Positions 10,598 through 20,639 are shown, counted from the first letter of the stretch. The stretch: 33,728 nucleotides of DNA from Cladosporium sp. IMV 00045 (GCA_001931905.2 MSJI02000254.1:1-33728), one strand, 5' to 3'. Notes: a model not told the origin generated them from the sequence alone. Numbers and translations: made by a program.

Positions 10598-10894
10598 CTA
10601 TGTAAAAATACCCTTTGACTGGGATATGAAAAGCCAGTAATACTTGAATTTTTGCGAATACTCAGCCCGATCTGGAGAACCTGGCTTCAGCAGTTTGGTG
10701 TCAGTCTGATATACGAGCACATCGACCGCGTGGAAGTTCACATCGATCGCTGTTGCCAAGAACAATCCCCAAGCACTAATGATCAAACCGCAGCCGCATA
10801 TGGCGGCAAGCCTGCGAGCATTTGACGAAGTCATCACCGATAGACTGCTCACAACTGGCCCAACCCAGATATAATCTTCGAATGCGAGCTCCAT
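10598..10894 (-). CDS. Possible small membrane protein, unrecognised
   Basis: An ATG-started frame of 98 codons whose stop nearly meets the SSF1 stop (convergent, 4 bp apart). It contains one hydrophobic stretch, RLAAICGCGLIISAWGLFLA (about 28-47), flanked by Arg on the N-terminal side and Asp/His on the other, consistent with one membrane helix. No family is recognised and no splice signals are needed. It may be a real small gene, a decayed fragment or chance. Confidence 0.22.
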   Translation of the reverse strand: MELAFEDYIWVGPVVSSLSVMTSSNARRLAAICGCGLIISAWGLFLATAIDVNFHAVDVLVYQTDTKLLKPGSPDRAEYSQKFKYYWLFISQSKGIFT

Positions 10895-11662
10895 GACCGA
10901 GCCCGATTGGGCGCGCTTGTAGATGCAGACTTACCCACCGGACCAGCTGTACAGATCAACAGATTGTAAACAAAATTCTCCGGAGTCTTCCCAAGAAATC
11001 GTTATATCTCAGACGAAAAAGGTTTGTGAACATGTGCTTCTTCCCTTTCAGGTAATCACACATGACGATGAAAGTATGGTTGCACTAAAAGCGACACACG
11101 CAATGCAAGGAATTCCGAAAATCCTGACTGACGTAGGAAATACCCACCGATAACAAAATGATATCCCGAACAGAGTCAGCCAACGGTGCTTCTTTTATGG
11201 AGCGACGTATCGTGCATGTTCTGCTTTAGGAATGGTCGAAGCCAGCGGCTCGGTTCATCTCCCGGCGTCTAGCACAAGATCGCCAGGAGCGGCTGCAAAG
11301 AAGCAGGGATTGACATGCTTTTCGATCAGTAAGGCTTATTCGTTTGGGAGCCGATCTTCTTTTCTTCCCAACCATATCACAGATGTCTTCTGCAAGCGCG
11401 CTTATTCGAGATCTCTCATCCAGAGCCCCAGTTTTTCGCTTCAATGCTCCTCTCACAGATGTGCCCTATCTTCTCGCCATCGTCATGGGCCCTCACATCA
11501 CTTTCATATATCATGGTCTTCTGAAGGGAAATGCAGCCGCACCAAGATGTGACGAGTGCATCATGTAAGAATGCTTTGGTCGAAGTCGGTGTGATGAGAT
11601 GTCTTAAACAGTGGAACGCGTCCCTGTTTGAATGTCGAACCTCACCCATTGTTCGCCGTTAA

Positions 11663-11669
11663 TATAAAA
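11663..11669 (+). promoter_or_regulatory. TATA box of the MFS gene
   Basis: TATAAAA sits 148 bases before the ATG at 11811. A pyrimidine-rich leader (about 11720-11800) follows, as is common before strongly expressed fungal genes. Confidence 0.5.
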
Positions 11670-11810
11670 CGCTGATACAGTGCGTTTCGGTTCGCACAGG
11701 CCAACTTCTGTTGCAGCACTTTTTGCTCTTGTTGACCCTGCCGTTTTGTGTTTTCTTCTTACCGACGGTTTGGTGCTTCGGTCTTTATTTCTACTTCTAT
11801 CTTGGCGAAA

Positions 11811-13605
11811 ATGTCACAGGACGTGGAGAGTCAGCAGACTCCCGAGGCCAGCTTGATGAATGCCAATCGCCTCTCGGAAACGCCGACCGTTGTCAACTCG
11901 GTCAGATATAGCAGCCATTCAGGCACTTCTAGGCCTGCAAAACGCCAGCCTTCTGACACGCCTGACGTGCCTCCGCTTCCTGCTGCGTATGGACGCCAGA
12001 ACAGTGTTGACGGATCTATCAAGACTGGTCACACGAAACACGATTCTGAATCTTTCGAGGAAAAGGACCAAGATGACACTGAGCTGGACAACACACCCGC
12101 CGGCACAACACCTGCCCCGGAGCCCGAGGGAGAAAACAACAACCTCGTCGATTGGGATGGACCTCAGGACCCAGAGAACCCGCAGAACTGGGACAGGAAA
12201 TACAAGTGGCTGGTCATCATGAACCTCGCTGCCATGACATTCGTTGTCTCTTTCGCCAGTTCGGTGTTCTCAACTGCAACTGTTGTCACATCTCAGGAGT
12301 TTGGTGTTAGCCAGGAAGTCATGATTTTGGGCGTGACCCTGTACGTTGTTGGCTTTGCGCTTGGCCCTCTAGTCTTTGGTCCTCTCTCGGAGCTGTACGG
12401 TCGCCGGAATCCTCTCATGGCTGGAATGATCGCTTTCCTGATCTTCCAAATTCCCATTGGTGTTGCAAACAACCTGCAAACCGTCTTCATCTGTCGGTTC
12501 TTTGGTGGTGCCTTTGGCAGCGCCCTCCTGGCTATCGTTCCCGGCATGGCAGTCGATCTCTTCGATCCCGTTGAACGTGCCGTTGCTACGATGGCATACG
12601 CGGCGGCTGTGTTCGCGGGTCCAGCAGTCGGGCCAATTGTTGGAGAGTTCACCGTGAAGAACGAAAACCTCGGCTGGCACTGGACTGCATGGTTCACTAT
12701 GATCATGGGAGCATTCTTTTTCGTGCCAGGTCTTTTCTTCATCAAGGAGACGTTCCCTGCGACTATTCACAGACAGAAAGCTGCCAGACTACGCCAAGAG
12801 ACGAAGAACTGGGCACTTCACACGAAACAGGACGAGGAGCCTGTTCACGCCAGCTACCTCTTCCGCAAGTACGGATTCAAGCCGGTGGAGATGATGATCA
12901 AGGAACCTATCCTCATTGTCATGACCGTTTACATCAGCTTGGTTTACGGCATTCTTTACCTCATCTTCTTTGCGTACCCATTCAGCTTTCAGATTGATCG
13001 TGGTATGGTCGAGGGAGTTGCGGCGCTGCCTTTCATTGCAATCTTCATCGGCGTACTTATCGCTTGTGCCTTTTTGACCTGGGAAACGAAGGTGGTCTTT
13101 ACGCCCAAGTTGGTCAAGGCTAAGAAAGTCATTCCCGAAGAACGCCTCCCTCCGATGATGGCTGGCGGCGTCATTCTTGTCATTGGCCTCTTCTGGTTCG
13201 CCTGGACCTCTTTCCCCAGCATCAACCCTTGGCCTCAAATCATCAGCGGTGTCTTCATCGGCTGCGGTGTAAGTCCTGATCTTCAGCCGTTTCTTCGAAC
13301 CCTACAAGCGTCAAGCTAACATTTTGTCATAGATTATTATGGTCTTCATGCCCGCCGTCGTTTACCTGGTCGACGTCTACCTGTTCGAGGCCAACTCCGC
13401 TCTGGCAAGCAACACCTTCATTCGCAGCCTTGTCGCTGCCGTCTTTCCTTTGTTCTCGTCCTACATGTATGAGGATCTTGGCGTGCAATGGGCCACTAGC
13501 TTGCTCGCATTCCTCTGTCTCACCCTGATCCCGGCTACTTTCGTCTTGTACAAGTACGGAGCGAAGATCAGGAGCTGGAGCAAGTTCGCATACAACTTGG
13601 GTTAA
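11811..13605 (+). CDS. MFS transporter, DHA1 (drug/polyamine) family
   Basis: Two exons, 11811-13268 and 13333-13605 (intron 13269-13332, GTAAGT to ATAG), giving 576 aa. A long hydrophilic N-terminus (about 1-135) rich in Ser, Pro and acidic residues ends in DWDGPQDPENPQNWDRKYKW, the hallmark lead-in of fungal DHA1 transporters of the Tpo1/Flu1/CFP type. Twelve membrane helices are expected. MFS motif A appears as GPLSELYGRRNPL between helices 2 and 3, and an AGPAVGPIVGEF segment matches antiporter motif C in helix 5. Family members export drugs, toxins or polyamines by proton antiport at the plasma membrane. The ATG at 11811 has AAA before it; the frame is open further upstream, but only with a GTG start. 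The substrate is not predictable. Confidence 0.9.
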
Positions 13606-13854
13606 GCACGTTGGAAAAGCTTCGTTGCTTTGTATTCCGTTTACCATATCTCATTTATAACCTTCATCATAGATCAGCCCATGTAATTGGGTGTTACTTA
13701 ATGTATTTTTTCTTTTTCCCTGGAAGACCTATCTCATCGCCATCAGATAGGGTGCTCGCAACTCTCCTTCCTCGTCAAGCGTCTGCCACATTTGCAGCGC
13801 TTAGGCCCGTTCCGCAAATGCTCACTGGAAGCTACCACGACCGGCGGGGATAAC

Positions 13855-15485
13855 TTAAGTCTTTCGAAGTAGCGCAGGCGAACCCTGCAGATACCACTTC
13901 GCACCGAACAAACACAGACCTGCTGCAGCAGACAACCCTCCACAGAACCCAATCGATATCGCATACGCGTCTGCTCCGACCCTGCCCATCTGGCCGCGCG
14001 AATACTCCAAAAGAAGCACCGCAAGAGGGTTCCCAACGAAGACCGGCACGACCAAGCTGAGCCAGAACATAGCCATGGCAGAGCTCAGATCTTTCACGCC
14101 AACCGTCGTTGCTGCGACTGGCGCTGCCGCACTCCAGACTGCTCCTCCCGTTCCGCCCTGCACAATTGCAAAGGCTGCGATGGCTGAGAAGCTTCGGGCT
14201 GGAAGCCATATGGCCCAGCACACCACGCCATTGACGATGCTCAGAACGATCGCCATGTTCACCCGGCCGAACTTGTCGAGAATGACACCTGCCAGAGGTC
14301 TTCCTATCATGAGACCAGCAGCAAGTAAGGATTGCACAACCGCTCCTTTTGTTTGCGTTAGACCCAGACCATCAGTCGCGAAGATAGCAATGCTGTACAG
14401 GGCGACGTAGAACGACATCACTGCTAATGGTCAGCCGATCATTGTATGTCCACTAGGGAGAGGGTAAGTTATACTTGCAAGACCACCCCAAATCCACACC
14501 CACACGAATCCTCGGTGGACCAGCCAGGAGACTTGCAAGGGCTCGGATCTTGCGCCGGACTCCTTCTGTCGCGGTTTCATGAGGAGGATGCAGGGTATCA
14601 GGACGCCGGCTGAGATTGCTCCGTTTACAATCAGGGAGTACTTGACGGAAAGTCGGTCGATTAGGAGACGGGTCGTGTTGGAGAGGATTAGACCGCCGAG
14701 GCCGGAGCCGGAGTTTGCCAATCCCTGATTATGGTTAGTTTCTGTTTGAGGATGGACACCTGCGCTGGGTATGGATTGCGTACTTGTGCAAGACTTAGCC
14801 TTCGATCGAACCAGTGCGCTAGCAATGGCTGAGATGGGACCAATGTCTGCGATACAATAGGATCACATCAGTATATCTGGTCGAACTTTCCAACGCACTG
14901 TGCCCTTACTCACCAGACCAAGGCCTGGAAATGTCAGTCGATGTCATCAAGAGGTGATTCGAACCAAATCTCACCTATGCCAAACACTAGCCCTTGGCAG
15001 ACGATAAACGTTTCGAATGTCGTACACAAGCCTGCCATACACTGACCGAGACTACATGCAAGCATGCCTGCGAACATCGGAGTGCGATGGCCAAAGTTCT
15101 TGGTCATGATATTGGCTAAGGGAGCGCACAACAAAGCGACAGCAACCGATAGACTGCCGACGAGAGAGTACTTCAACGGAGTAGCGCCAGGGAAGGTTGA
15201 GTTGGCTTCGAAGTGCGATAAGTATACGCCAAATGAAGTGTTGAATCCTGCTTGTTGTCAACTACGCATCGATTACAAGGTGCTTATCGACGTACCCCAT
15301 GTCGCTGCGTTTAGGAAGAGGACAACGACTACTACCACCCACCCGTAGCCGCCATTGGGGGGGTCAGTGGGTGCTTCATCCTGAATTTGCTCCTGCTGTT
15401 CTTCGGGATCTCGTCCGTTGTTTCTGGAGGTGTGTACATTTGAGAATTCCTTGTCTTCCCAAGGTTGAGTAGCAAAAGTTGTCAT
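13855..15485 (-). CDS. MFS monocarboxylate-transporter-like protein
   Basis: Six exons on the minus strand: 15485-15296, 15247-14975, 14924-14914, 14846-14784, 14724-14475 and 14420-13855; 450 aa. The third exon is only 11 nt, but its GC-CTT-GGT-CTG is needed to keep frame and gives FGIGLGLTLVPSQPLLAHWF, a typical MCT sequence. The N-terminus is hydrophilic and ends in PPNGGYGWVVVVVVLFLN, the PDGGYGW motif of MCT helix 1. Other landmarks are WFDRRLSLAQGLANSGSGLG and GRPLAGVILDKFGRVN (loop 8/9). Fungal MCT homologues often carry carboxylates, riboflavin or secondary metabolites, so the substrate is open. It is divergent from a Zn(II)2Cys6 regulator 391 bp away. Its introns are 48, 50, 67, 59 and 54 nt. 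Confidence 0.86.
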
Positions 15486-15876
15486 GTTTATCTCGATATC
15501 AGAGTATGCAGTAGAATGATACCATTAAGAGAAAAGACCACTATCATTCGATGCGAAGCCATCTGGCATATGTAAGACATTTTGAGTGGATATCTGTATT
15601 TCAAGGATCGTCGTCGGCGAGCAATATTATATTGGATACATGCATGTGCATCCACAGCATGTGGCGTCTCTGCACCATTTGTGGTCAGTTTGACTAATTG
15701 ATACGAGGTTTGTAGTAATTGCATGGAAGTTGTCACTGTATTCGAACAGTAGGGCGTGGTCGGGGAACAAAAGTAGACGCCGAACACCGACTCTCGGCCT
15801 CTACATTTCCATCACCCCCGCACTCGACAGCCATCGGAGACTTGATCTTGACAGCATTCTTGCATTGACGATTCTA
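15486..15876. promoter_or_regulatory. Shared promoter region, MCT-like / Zn2Cys6 factor
   Basis: 391 bp between divergent start codons, so both promoters must lie here. I see no strong TATA box and no clear CGG-N-CCG pair of the kind Zn2Cys6 dimers bind. Control of the transporter by the neighbouring regulator is suggested only by the arrangement. Confidence 0.4.
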
Positions 15877-18365
15877 ATGGCGGGTAGCACAGGCTTTTCA
15901 GGCGAAGATAGAGGCGCTTCAAGCAGTGCACGATCGCTGCCGTCTGCCAGGCCACAGGTCGCCTGTCTGGCCTGTCGTGAAGCTAAGCAGAAATGCTCAA
16001 AGGGCGTTCCTTGGTAGGTGAAGACACAGTCATCGACTCAATCATTGTGGTTACTAACGTTCCTGACAGTCAGCGTTGTCTTTCGTCACGTCTTGACTGC
16101 CGCTACCCATCGAAATCAAATCGTGGCCGAAAGCGTGGCAGCACCAAGTGAGTATCGACATCCATCTGCGATTTACCTCATGCTAACAAAAGTCAGCAAG
16201 CCTGACACAGTCGAGAAGCTACTGTCACGACTGAACAAGAGTTCTATTCGGAACGAGGTTATCGCGGCACTGAGTAGCTCTGTGGACGACAATGGCGGCA
16301 GCGACTCGGCGTCTCCGCAGCCCCCGACTCCATTGCAACATTCATCGCTTCCGTCTGCTCGCGCCGGAAGCATGCCACAGAACACCTTGATCAGTTACCT
16401 TGACTGTCACCAACCCGCATACTCGCCTCTTGAGATCCTAGCAGCTGCCGTGGCCACGCAGAGACACCCTTCGTCCTCAACGGACGCATCACAGTCGAGT
16501 TCCCAGCAAACTCCAACCTGGCATGATGCCGCCTTATCACCAGTATTGCAGAGTCATCAACGCTCTCCAGAGACTCTTGCCGCGGATAAAATGATTGAGT
16601 TGTACTTCAGTAAGCTATGTCGCTCTAACGTTATCAATTACAGTATTGTTGACTGAAACGATACAGCTCCGCGTACTTTAGAGCAAACAGATTGGCAGGT
16701 ACTTGCTTTGCAACCCGCTGGTAGCACTCTGCAATTACAGTCGACCCTGCATGATCCTATCAACTCTAGGCTCATTGACTCTGATGATGCAGTGCTCTTC
16801 TTCGATCTGTAAGTCTTCTGTCCGGAGGCATATTCACAGCCAGGATGTGAGACCCTCACGCTATTAATGTTGGTTAACACCGGTTTCTGCAGCTTCTTCA
16901 AGTTTCGAAATCCGCTCGTAGGTCTACTGGATCCCGTTCTGCATACACCTCAGTTCGTCCGCTCTTCATCATTCACACTTTTCTCCGTCATTTGTGCGCT
17001 TGGCTGCGCCATGTCGGATCGTGCCCGCGACAAGCTCTTATGCTCAGCGTTGGTTGCACTGGCCGATGGTAACATCAAGTGGTCAATCGCGGCATCGGTG
17101 AAAACTGTCGAGACCATCCAGGCGATCATTAACATGACCTACTGGGCTCCACTTTCTGAAAGACAATGCGATGATCCGTATTGGCTGCGTTTGACTCATG
17201 TAAGTGGCTGCCTGAGCGCGAATACGATATTCCTGATAAACTTGAGCTGATTTCGAGGAGGCTGCGCAACTTGGTCGCGAAATGGGCATCAACCGTCCAG
17301 ATGTAATCGCTCAAAAAATCAACGCCGTTCCTGATCTGTGTGAACAGGGCAAAGAACGACGACAACGGAACTACGAGCGGACGTGGCTCTATGTTTTCAT
17401 CTCTGATAAGAGCTTTGGCATTGCTACCGGGCGTCCAATGTGCGTTTCCTGGAAAGAGCTCATGCCCGGTGTCGCCGATTGGTGGCAGAACAAAGGTACC
17501 ACGCCTTTGGATCGCCTTATCTGCGGCGTAGCAGAGATGAGACTCATCGTGGTATGCTTCATGCTTCCCCTCATTCTTGATCACAGTAGTTCCAGACTGA
17601 CTCAAGTAGGTGAAAGCGTTCGAAGAACGCCAGATGACTTCCAGAACAAAGCCATCTGTACTCCTATGGAGATGCGAGACCTTCGATGCTGTTAGCCAGC
17701 TCCGAGACCTTCGCTGTTCGCTCACAGGGCCGTCTACTACGGTCTCAATAGGGTCGATACTATCTTTCTACTTGGACTACTCTCTCGTTCTCATCAACTC
17801 GTACGCTTTACGAGATCTCATCGGGCTGGGAATCATTGATGATCTTGCCGAGTTGACTGGGATCTACCAGCAAAGTATCGAGGTGATCAGCCGGATGATG
17901 GATTTGATCTTGTTTGATTCTGTCATGTCTCAATTGATGATCGGATTCATCAACCCCCAGCTCGTTATGTTGTGTCATGTTGCCACAGAAGTCATTCAGG
18001 TAAGCGCTGTCACTATGAGGCCACAGACTATTGAATAAGATCATTAACAATGACCCAAGGCCGCAAAACGAGGTACACTACCAGAAACCGTGGCGTCAGT
18101 GGCGACCAAGATTCGAATGGTGGCCAACTCGCTAGACAATGTTAAGCGCGCAGTTCCATGCACTTCATGGGTGGCACTTTACTCATCACTCTACAACAGC
18201 TTTGTCGTCCAGCTAGACCAAGTCCTCGCTAGCGAAATCACACCGACAAGTGAAGATTTCGACGACACGGCACTTACTGGATGGTGGGATCCCATCGGCG
18301 GTGGCCTTCTGGATTTATCGAATTGGCTTGACACAGACATTAGCGGCCTCGATGGTCCGACTTGA
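15877..18365 (+). CDS. Zn(II)2Cys6 transcription factor
   Basis: Eight exons: 15877-16013, 16070-16147, 16197-16609, 16667-16808, 16893-17199, 17258-17551, 17610-17999 and 18060-18365; 688 aa. The zinc cluster is split by intron 1 and is complete only after splicing: Cys30, 33, 40, 46, 49 and 56, spaced C-x2-C-x6-C-x5-C-x2-C-x6-C, followed by a basic linker (NRGRKRGS). The middle region contains FRNPLVGLLDPVLHTPQF, SFTLFSVICALGC and SVKTVETIQAIINMTYWAP, landmarks of a fungal regulatory domain found in many such factors. All introns have GT/AG ends; intron 1 has a TTACTAAC branch site. A 42-nt segment (16699-16740) is bounded by GT and CAG and is a multiple of three, so it may be an optional intron; it is kept here. 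It is a nuclear DNA-binding regulator. Targets are unknown; the divergent transporter is the obvious candidate. Confidence 0.85.
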
Positions 18366-18703
18366 GACTTGACAAGTGATCACTTCATGTACAAGACTGA
18401 ATGACCAGGGAGGTTGTCATGATCGATCACTGCAGTCGATTTCAGCACGAGCGATTACCAAACGAAAGTTCGCCCATGGGTGAACCGTTCCGTGCGCGGT
18501 ATCCTTCCCCACGATGATATTGTCTCAATGGGGCTTCAGGCTTTGATCGCTCGGGCATTGGGTTGGGATCACGACCTCTGTTTTCAGTATAGGTAGAGAT
18601 CTTGTTCTCACATGTCTCGCCTAAACATTGACTCGCCTGAGAACGGCCCTCTAGGGGTGGACACCTTTCTTTGTGCAAATACCGACAAACGAGCAACACA
18701 ACG

Positions 18704-18715
18704 TTAGTATTGTTC
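18704..18715 (+). promoter_or_regulatory. TTAGTATTGTTC motif, copy 1
   Basis: First of four exact copies of this 12-mer, 175 bases before the ATG of secreted protein gene 1. The ATTGTT core is the type bound by HMG-box proteins; the function here is inferred. Confidence 0.5.
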
Positions 18716-18731
18716 TACATTCACCCAAGGA

Positions 18732-18743
18732 TTAGTATTGTTC
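18732..18743 (+). promoter_or_regulatory. TTAGTATTGTTC motif, copy 2
   Basis: Exact second copy in the same orientation, starting 28 bases after copy 1 and 147 bases before the ATG of secreted protein gene 1. Confidence 0.5.
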
Positions 18744-18878
18744 CACCCTAATCGAAGATCCAGCACGCTCTTGGTGATATCAACTCCCAATCACCCCAAT
18801 ATAGTTGTCAATCGAAACTCATCAACCTTCATACTTGCACCAGCTAAGCTTTTGCATCACAACTCATCATCACCAAAA

Positions 18879-19195
18879 ATGAAGTCCGCAATTTTCCTCG
18901 CCGGCGCCATTGCGCTCTTTGCAGGCATGGCAAGCGCCAACTTGCACCCAGCGTAAGTAGTGACATCTCTCGATTGAAGCATGCGCGCTGACGAGTCCAC
19001 AGCATCGCCAGGGGCTGGAGGTGTACCGATCAAATGAAGAAGGCCGGCATCAAGTGCAAACGCGGCGACACCATCCACATCAAGCGTGACGAGGATGGTA
19101 GCAACAAGTTCCATGTCGCTGTTCAAGATGAGCTCGGAAATGAAATCGATCTCCCCGAGGTCGATATTGCGGCTTTCAATGAGGCTGAGATTTGA
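18879..19195 (+). CDS. Small secreted protein 1, effector-like
   Basis: Two exons, 18879-18952 and 19003-19195 (intron 18953-19002, GTAAGT to CACAG), giving 88 aa. A clear signal peptide, MKSAIFLAGAIALFAGMASA, is encoded almost entirely by exon 1. The mature part of about 68 aa is basic in its first half and has two Cys in RCTDQMKKAGIKCKRG (C-x10-C); its second half is acidic and ends in AAFNEAEI. No family is recognised. Too short to appear as one open frame unspliced. It probably functions outside the cell; two Cys allow one disulfide. Intron phase 2 just after the signal peptide, the KK-x-G-x-K-C motif and the basic-to-acidic layout are shared with the next gene, which suggests an old tandem duplication. 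The ATG has AAAA before it. Confidence 0.72.
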
Positions 19196-19425
19196 AAGGG
19201 GGATGTAATTGCTGAATTGAATGTATCCATTGTTATCTATCTGTCAATTCCTTTTCGCAACTCGACGGTGAAACATGCGTATCGCTTCTGTCATCCGCTC
19301 CTAGCGTCTGTCCAATTTGAATGATCACAACGCAAGAATAATGGCTCGAATGAGCTCCATAGTAACCTTACGACTCGACCTTTCAAGGTCGTATTATTCT
19401 TGCTTAGCCTTGAAAATTACATTGT

Positions 19426-19437
19426 TTAGTATTGTTC
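19426..19437 (+). promoter_or_regulatory. TTAGTATTGTTC motif, copy 3
   Basis: Exact copy, 235 bases before the ATG of secreted protein gene 2, in the same orientation as the copies before gene 1. Confidence 0.5.
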
Positions 19438-19543
19438 ATGAAGCATTGTCTGAGCAGGCAGTAATCATCATGGATAACCACCCTCCGTGCAGATGTGCTT
19501 TGTTCAAACTCCACACCCATACGCCTTCGTCCAAAGAAACAGC

Positions 19544-19555
19544 TTAGTATTGTTC
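19544..19555 (+). promoter_or_regulatory. TTAGTATTGTTC motif, copy 4
   Basis: Exact copy, 117 bases before the ATG of secreted protein gene 2. It is followed by TC, giving TATTGTTCTC, which fits the yeast Rox1 (HMG-box) consensus YYYATTGTTCTC at most positions. Confidence 0.5.
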
Positions 19556-19660
19556 TCTGGCACTTTATGAATATGCAGAAGGTTCCCGAAACCGATCGCT
19601 CTTACCCATCCTTACCCAGAAACTCAATTCAAAGACTAAACCACGCTCACTCCATTCAAA

Positions 19661-19984
19661 ATGAGATACTCGATCGTCCTCTTGCTCGTGGCGTGCCTCT
19701 TCGCCGTCATGGCGGTTGCTGGCCCCAAGCCACAGTTCAAGTAAGTCACATACATCACCCTCTGGCTTCCCTTCTTCCACAAATGCGTCCATAATGCTAA
19801 CTTGTTTCCGCGCAGCACACATCGTGGAAACTCCAGAACGTACTGCTTGAAAGGCCGCAAGAAGAACGGCAAATGCCGCACCAGAAAGCTGAAAGTCCGC
19901 AGCGCCGACGCGGCCGATTTTTTTGAGATCCCTGACGTTGAGGAGATCGCTTGGGATGATTCTGTTCCTGACACTGAGGAGTAA
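19661..19984 (+). CDS. Small secreted protein 2, effector-like
   Basis: Two exons, 19661-19740 and 19816-19984 (intron 19741-19815, GTAAGT to CGCAG), giving 82 aa. The signal peptide is MRYSIVLLLVACLFAVMAVA. The mature protein of about 62 aa starts with a strongly basic half holding two Cys, TYCLKGRKKNGKCRTRKLK (C-x9-C), and ends with an acidic half, DVEEIAWDD through DTEE. No known family is recognised. The charge layout, Cys spacing and intron position (phase 2, directly behind the signal peptide) resemble the preceding gene. The sharply bipolar charge could mean internal pairing of the halves or a processed basic peptide; this is inference. There is a further Cys inside the signal peptide. 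Confidence 0.72.
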
Positions 19985-20454
19985 AGAAGGGCAAATTGAG
20001 GCGCTAGGGGAAGGTTGACTGGCCGTTGTTGAGTTGAGAGGTGTTTGGCAACTTTTGGATGGCCGCATGTATCTCAGTATGCAAAGCGTTCGCCACGAGT
20101 TCGTTTCGTTGCTCATCAAGTTATGTTCGATACTTCGTTATAGGCGAGCAAGTTACAGGTCAGTTTCGTATACTCAGCTATATCAGCTGAGATGTTCATG
20201 CTCAAGCAATGGCGAATGGTTGGCCTCATCAGATGACTTTTCCTTTCATTCGCATTGAGGGTTTCACGGGGAGGGAAATATCGCAAACGGATTGATGTGG
20301 CAGAAGAATTACTGCACAGAACGTCATTCCATTTGAGGAGGCAAAAGATACACAGGTTGAAAGTGGAGTGGTGCCGGCAAACGAGGATTCTAGACATCAC
20401 CCGATTCCAACAGTGACATATCAACACAACTTCACGTACTCCTATTTGCAACAT

Positions 20455-20460
20455 TATAAA
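20455..20460 (+). promoter_or_regulatory. Possible TATA box, secreted protein 3
   Basis: TATAAA, 380 bases before the ATG at 20835. If used, the transcript would have a leader of more than 300 bases containing upstream ATGs. Confidence 0.25.
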
Positions 20461-20611
20461 ACAAACCATACTTAGCAATAGAAATACAACAATCAATGCT
20501 AACTCTCAAGAATGCGAATCGCTCGTTCTCTGTGGGAATCTCAAAGCTCCAACATTCGCTCCGCTCTCAGCCCATACACGACGAAGTTCTTTGTCCCCGA
20601 TCCACGTCCAA

Positions 20612-20639
20612 GAACAATATCTACATGGAAGAACAATAT
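20612..20639 (-). promoter_or_regulatory. Inverted pair of TATTGTTC core motifs
   Basis: GAACAATAT at 20612-20620 and again at 20631-20639. On the minus strand each gives TATTGTTC, the last eight bases of the 12-mer found before the two other secreted-protein genes. They lie 196 to 223 bases before the ATG at 20835. Confidence 0.35.

Larger units (their letters stand above)
10594..11810. other. Gap with weak small-gene candidates
   Basis: Apart from the low-confidence frame at 10598-10894 and the TATA box near the right end, I see no gene. A 61-codon ATG frame at 11383-11568 (start MSSASALIRDLSSR, containing DVPYLLAIVMGPHITFIYHG) reads like protein in places but has no support beyond that. 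The right end is the promoter and leader of the MFS gene. Confidence 0.4.
18366..18878. other. Intergenic before secreted protein 1
   Basis: Holds the 3' flank of the regulator gene and the promoter of secreted protein gene 1. The only clear content is a pair of 12-base motifs at 18704 and 18732. No gene is seen on either strand. Confidence 0.5.
19196..19660. other. Intergenic between secreted proteins 1 and 2
   Basis: 465 bases with no gene. It contains the second pair of TTAGTATTGTTC motifs and a short A/C-rich leader before the ATG at 19661. Confidence 0.5.

Noticed and set aside
14925..14974. tRNA B-box-like GGTTCGAATC on the minus strand
   Set aside because: It lies inside a 50-nt intron of the transporter gene, with no A box and no acceptor-stem pairing around it.
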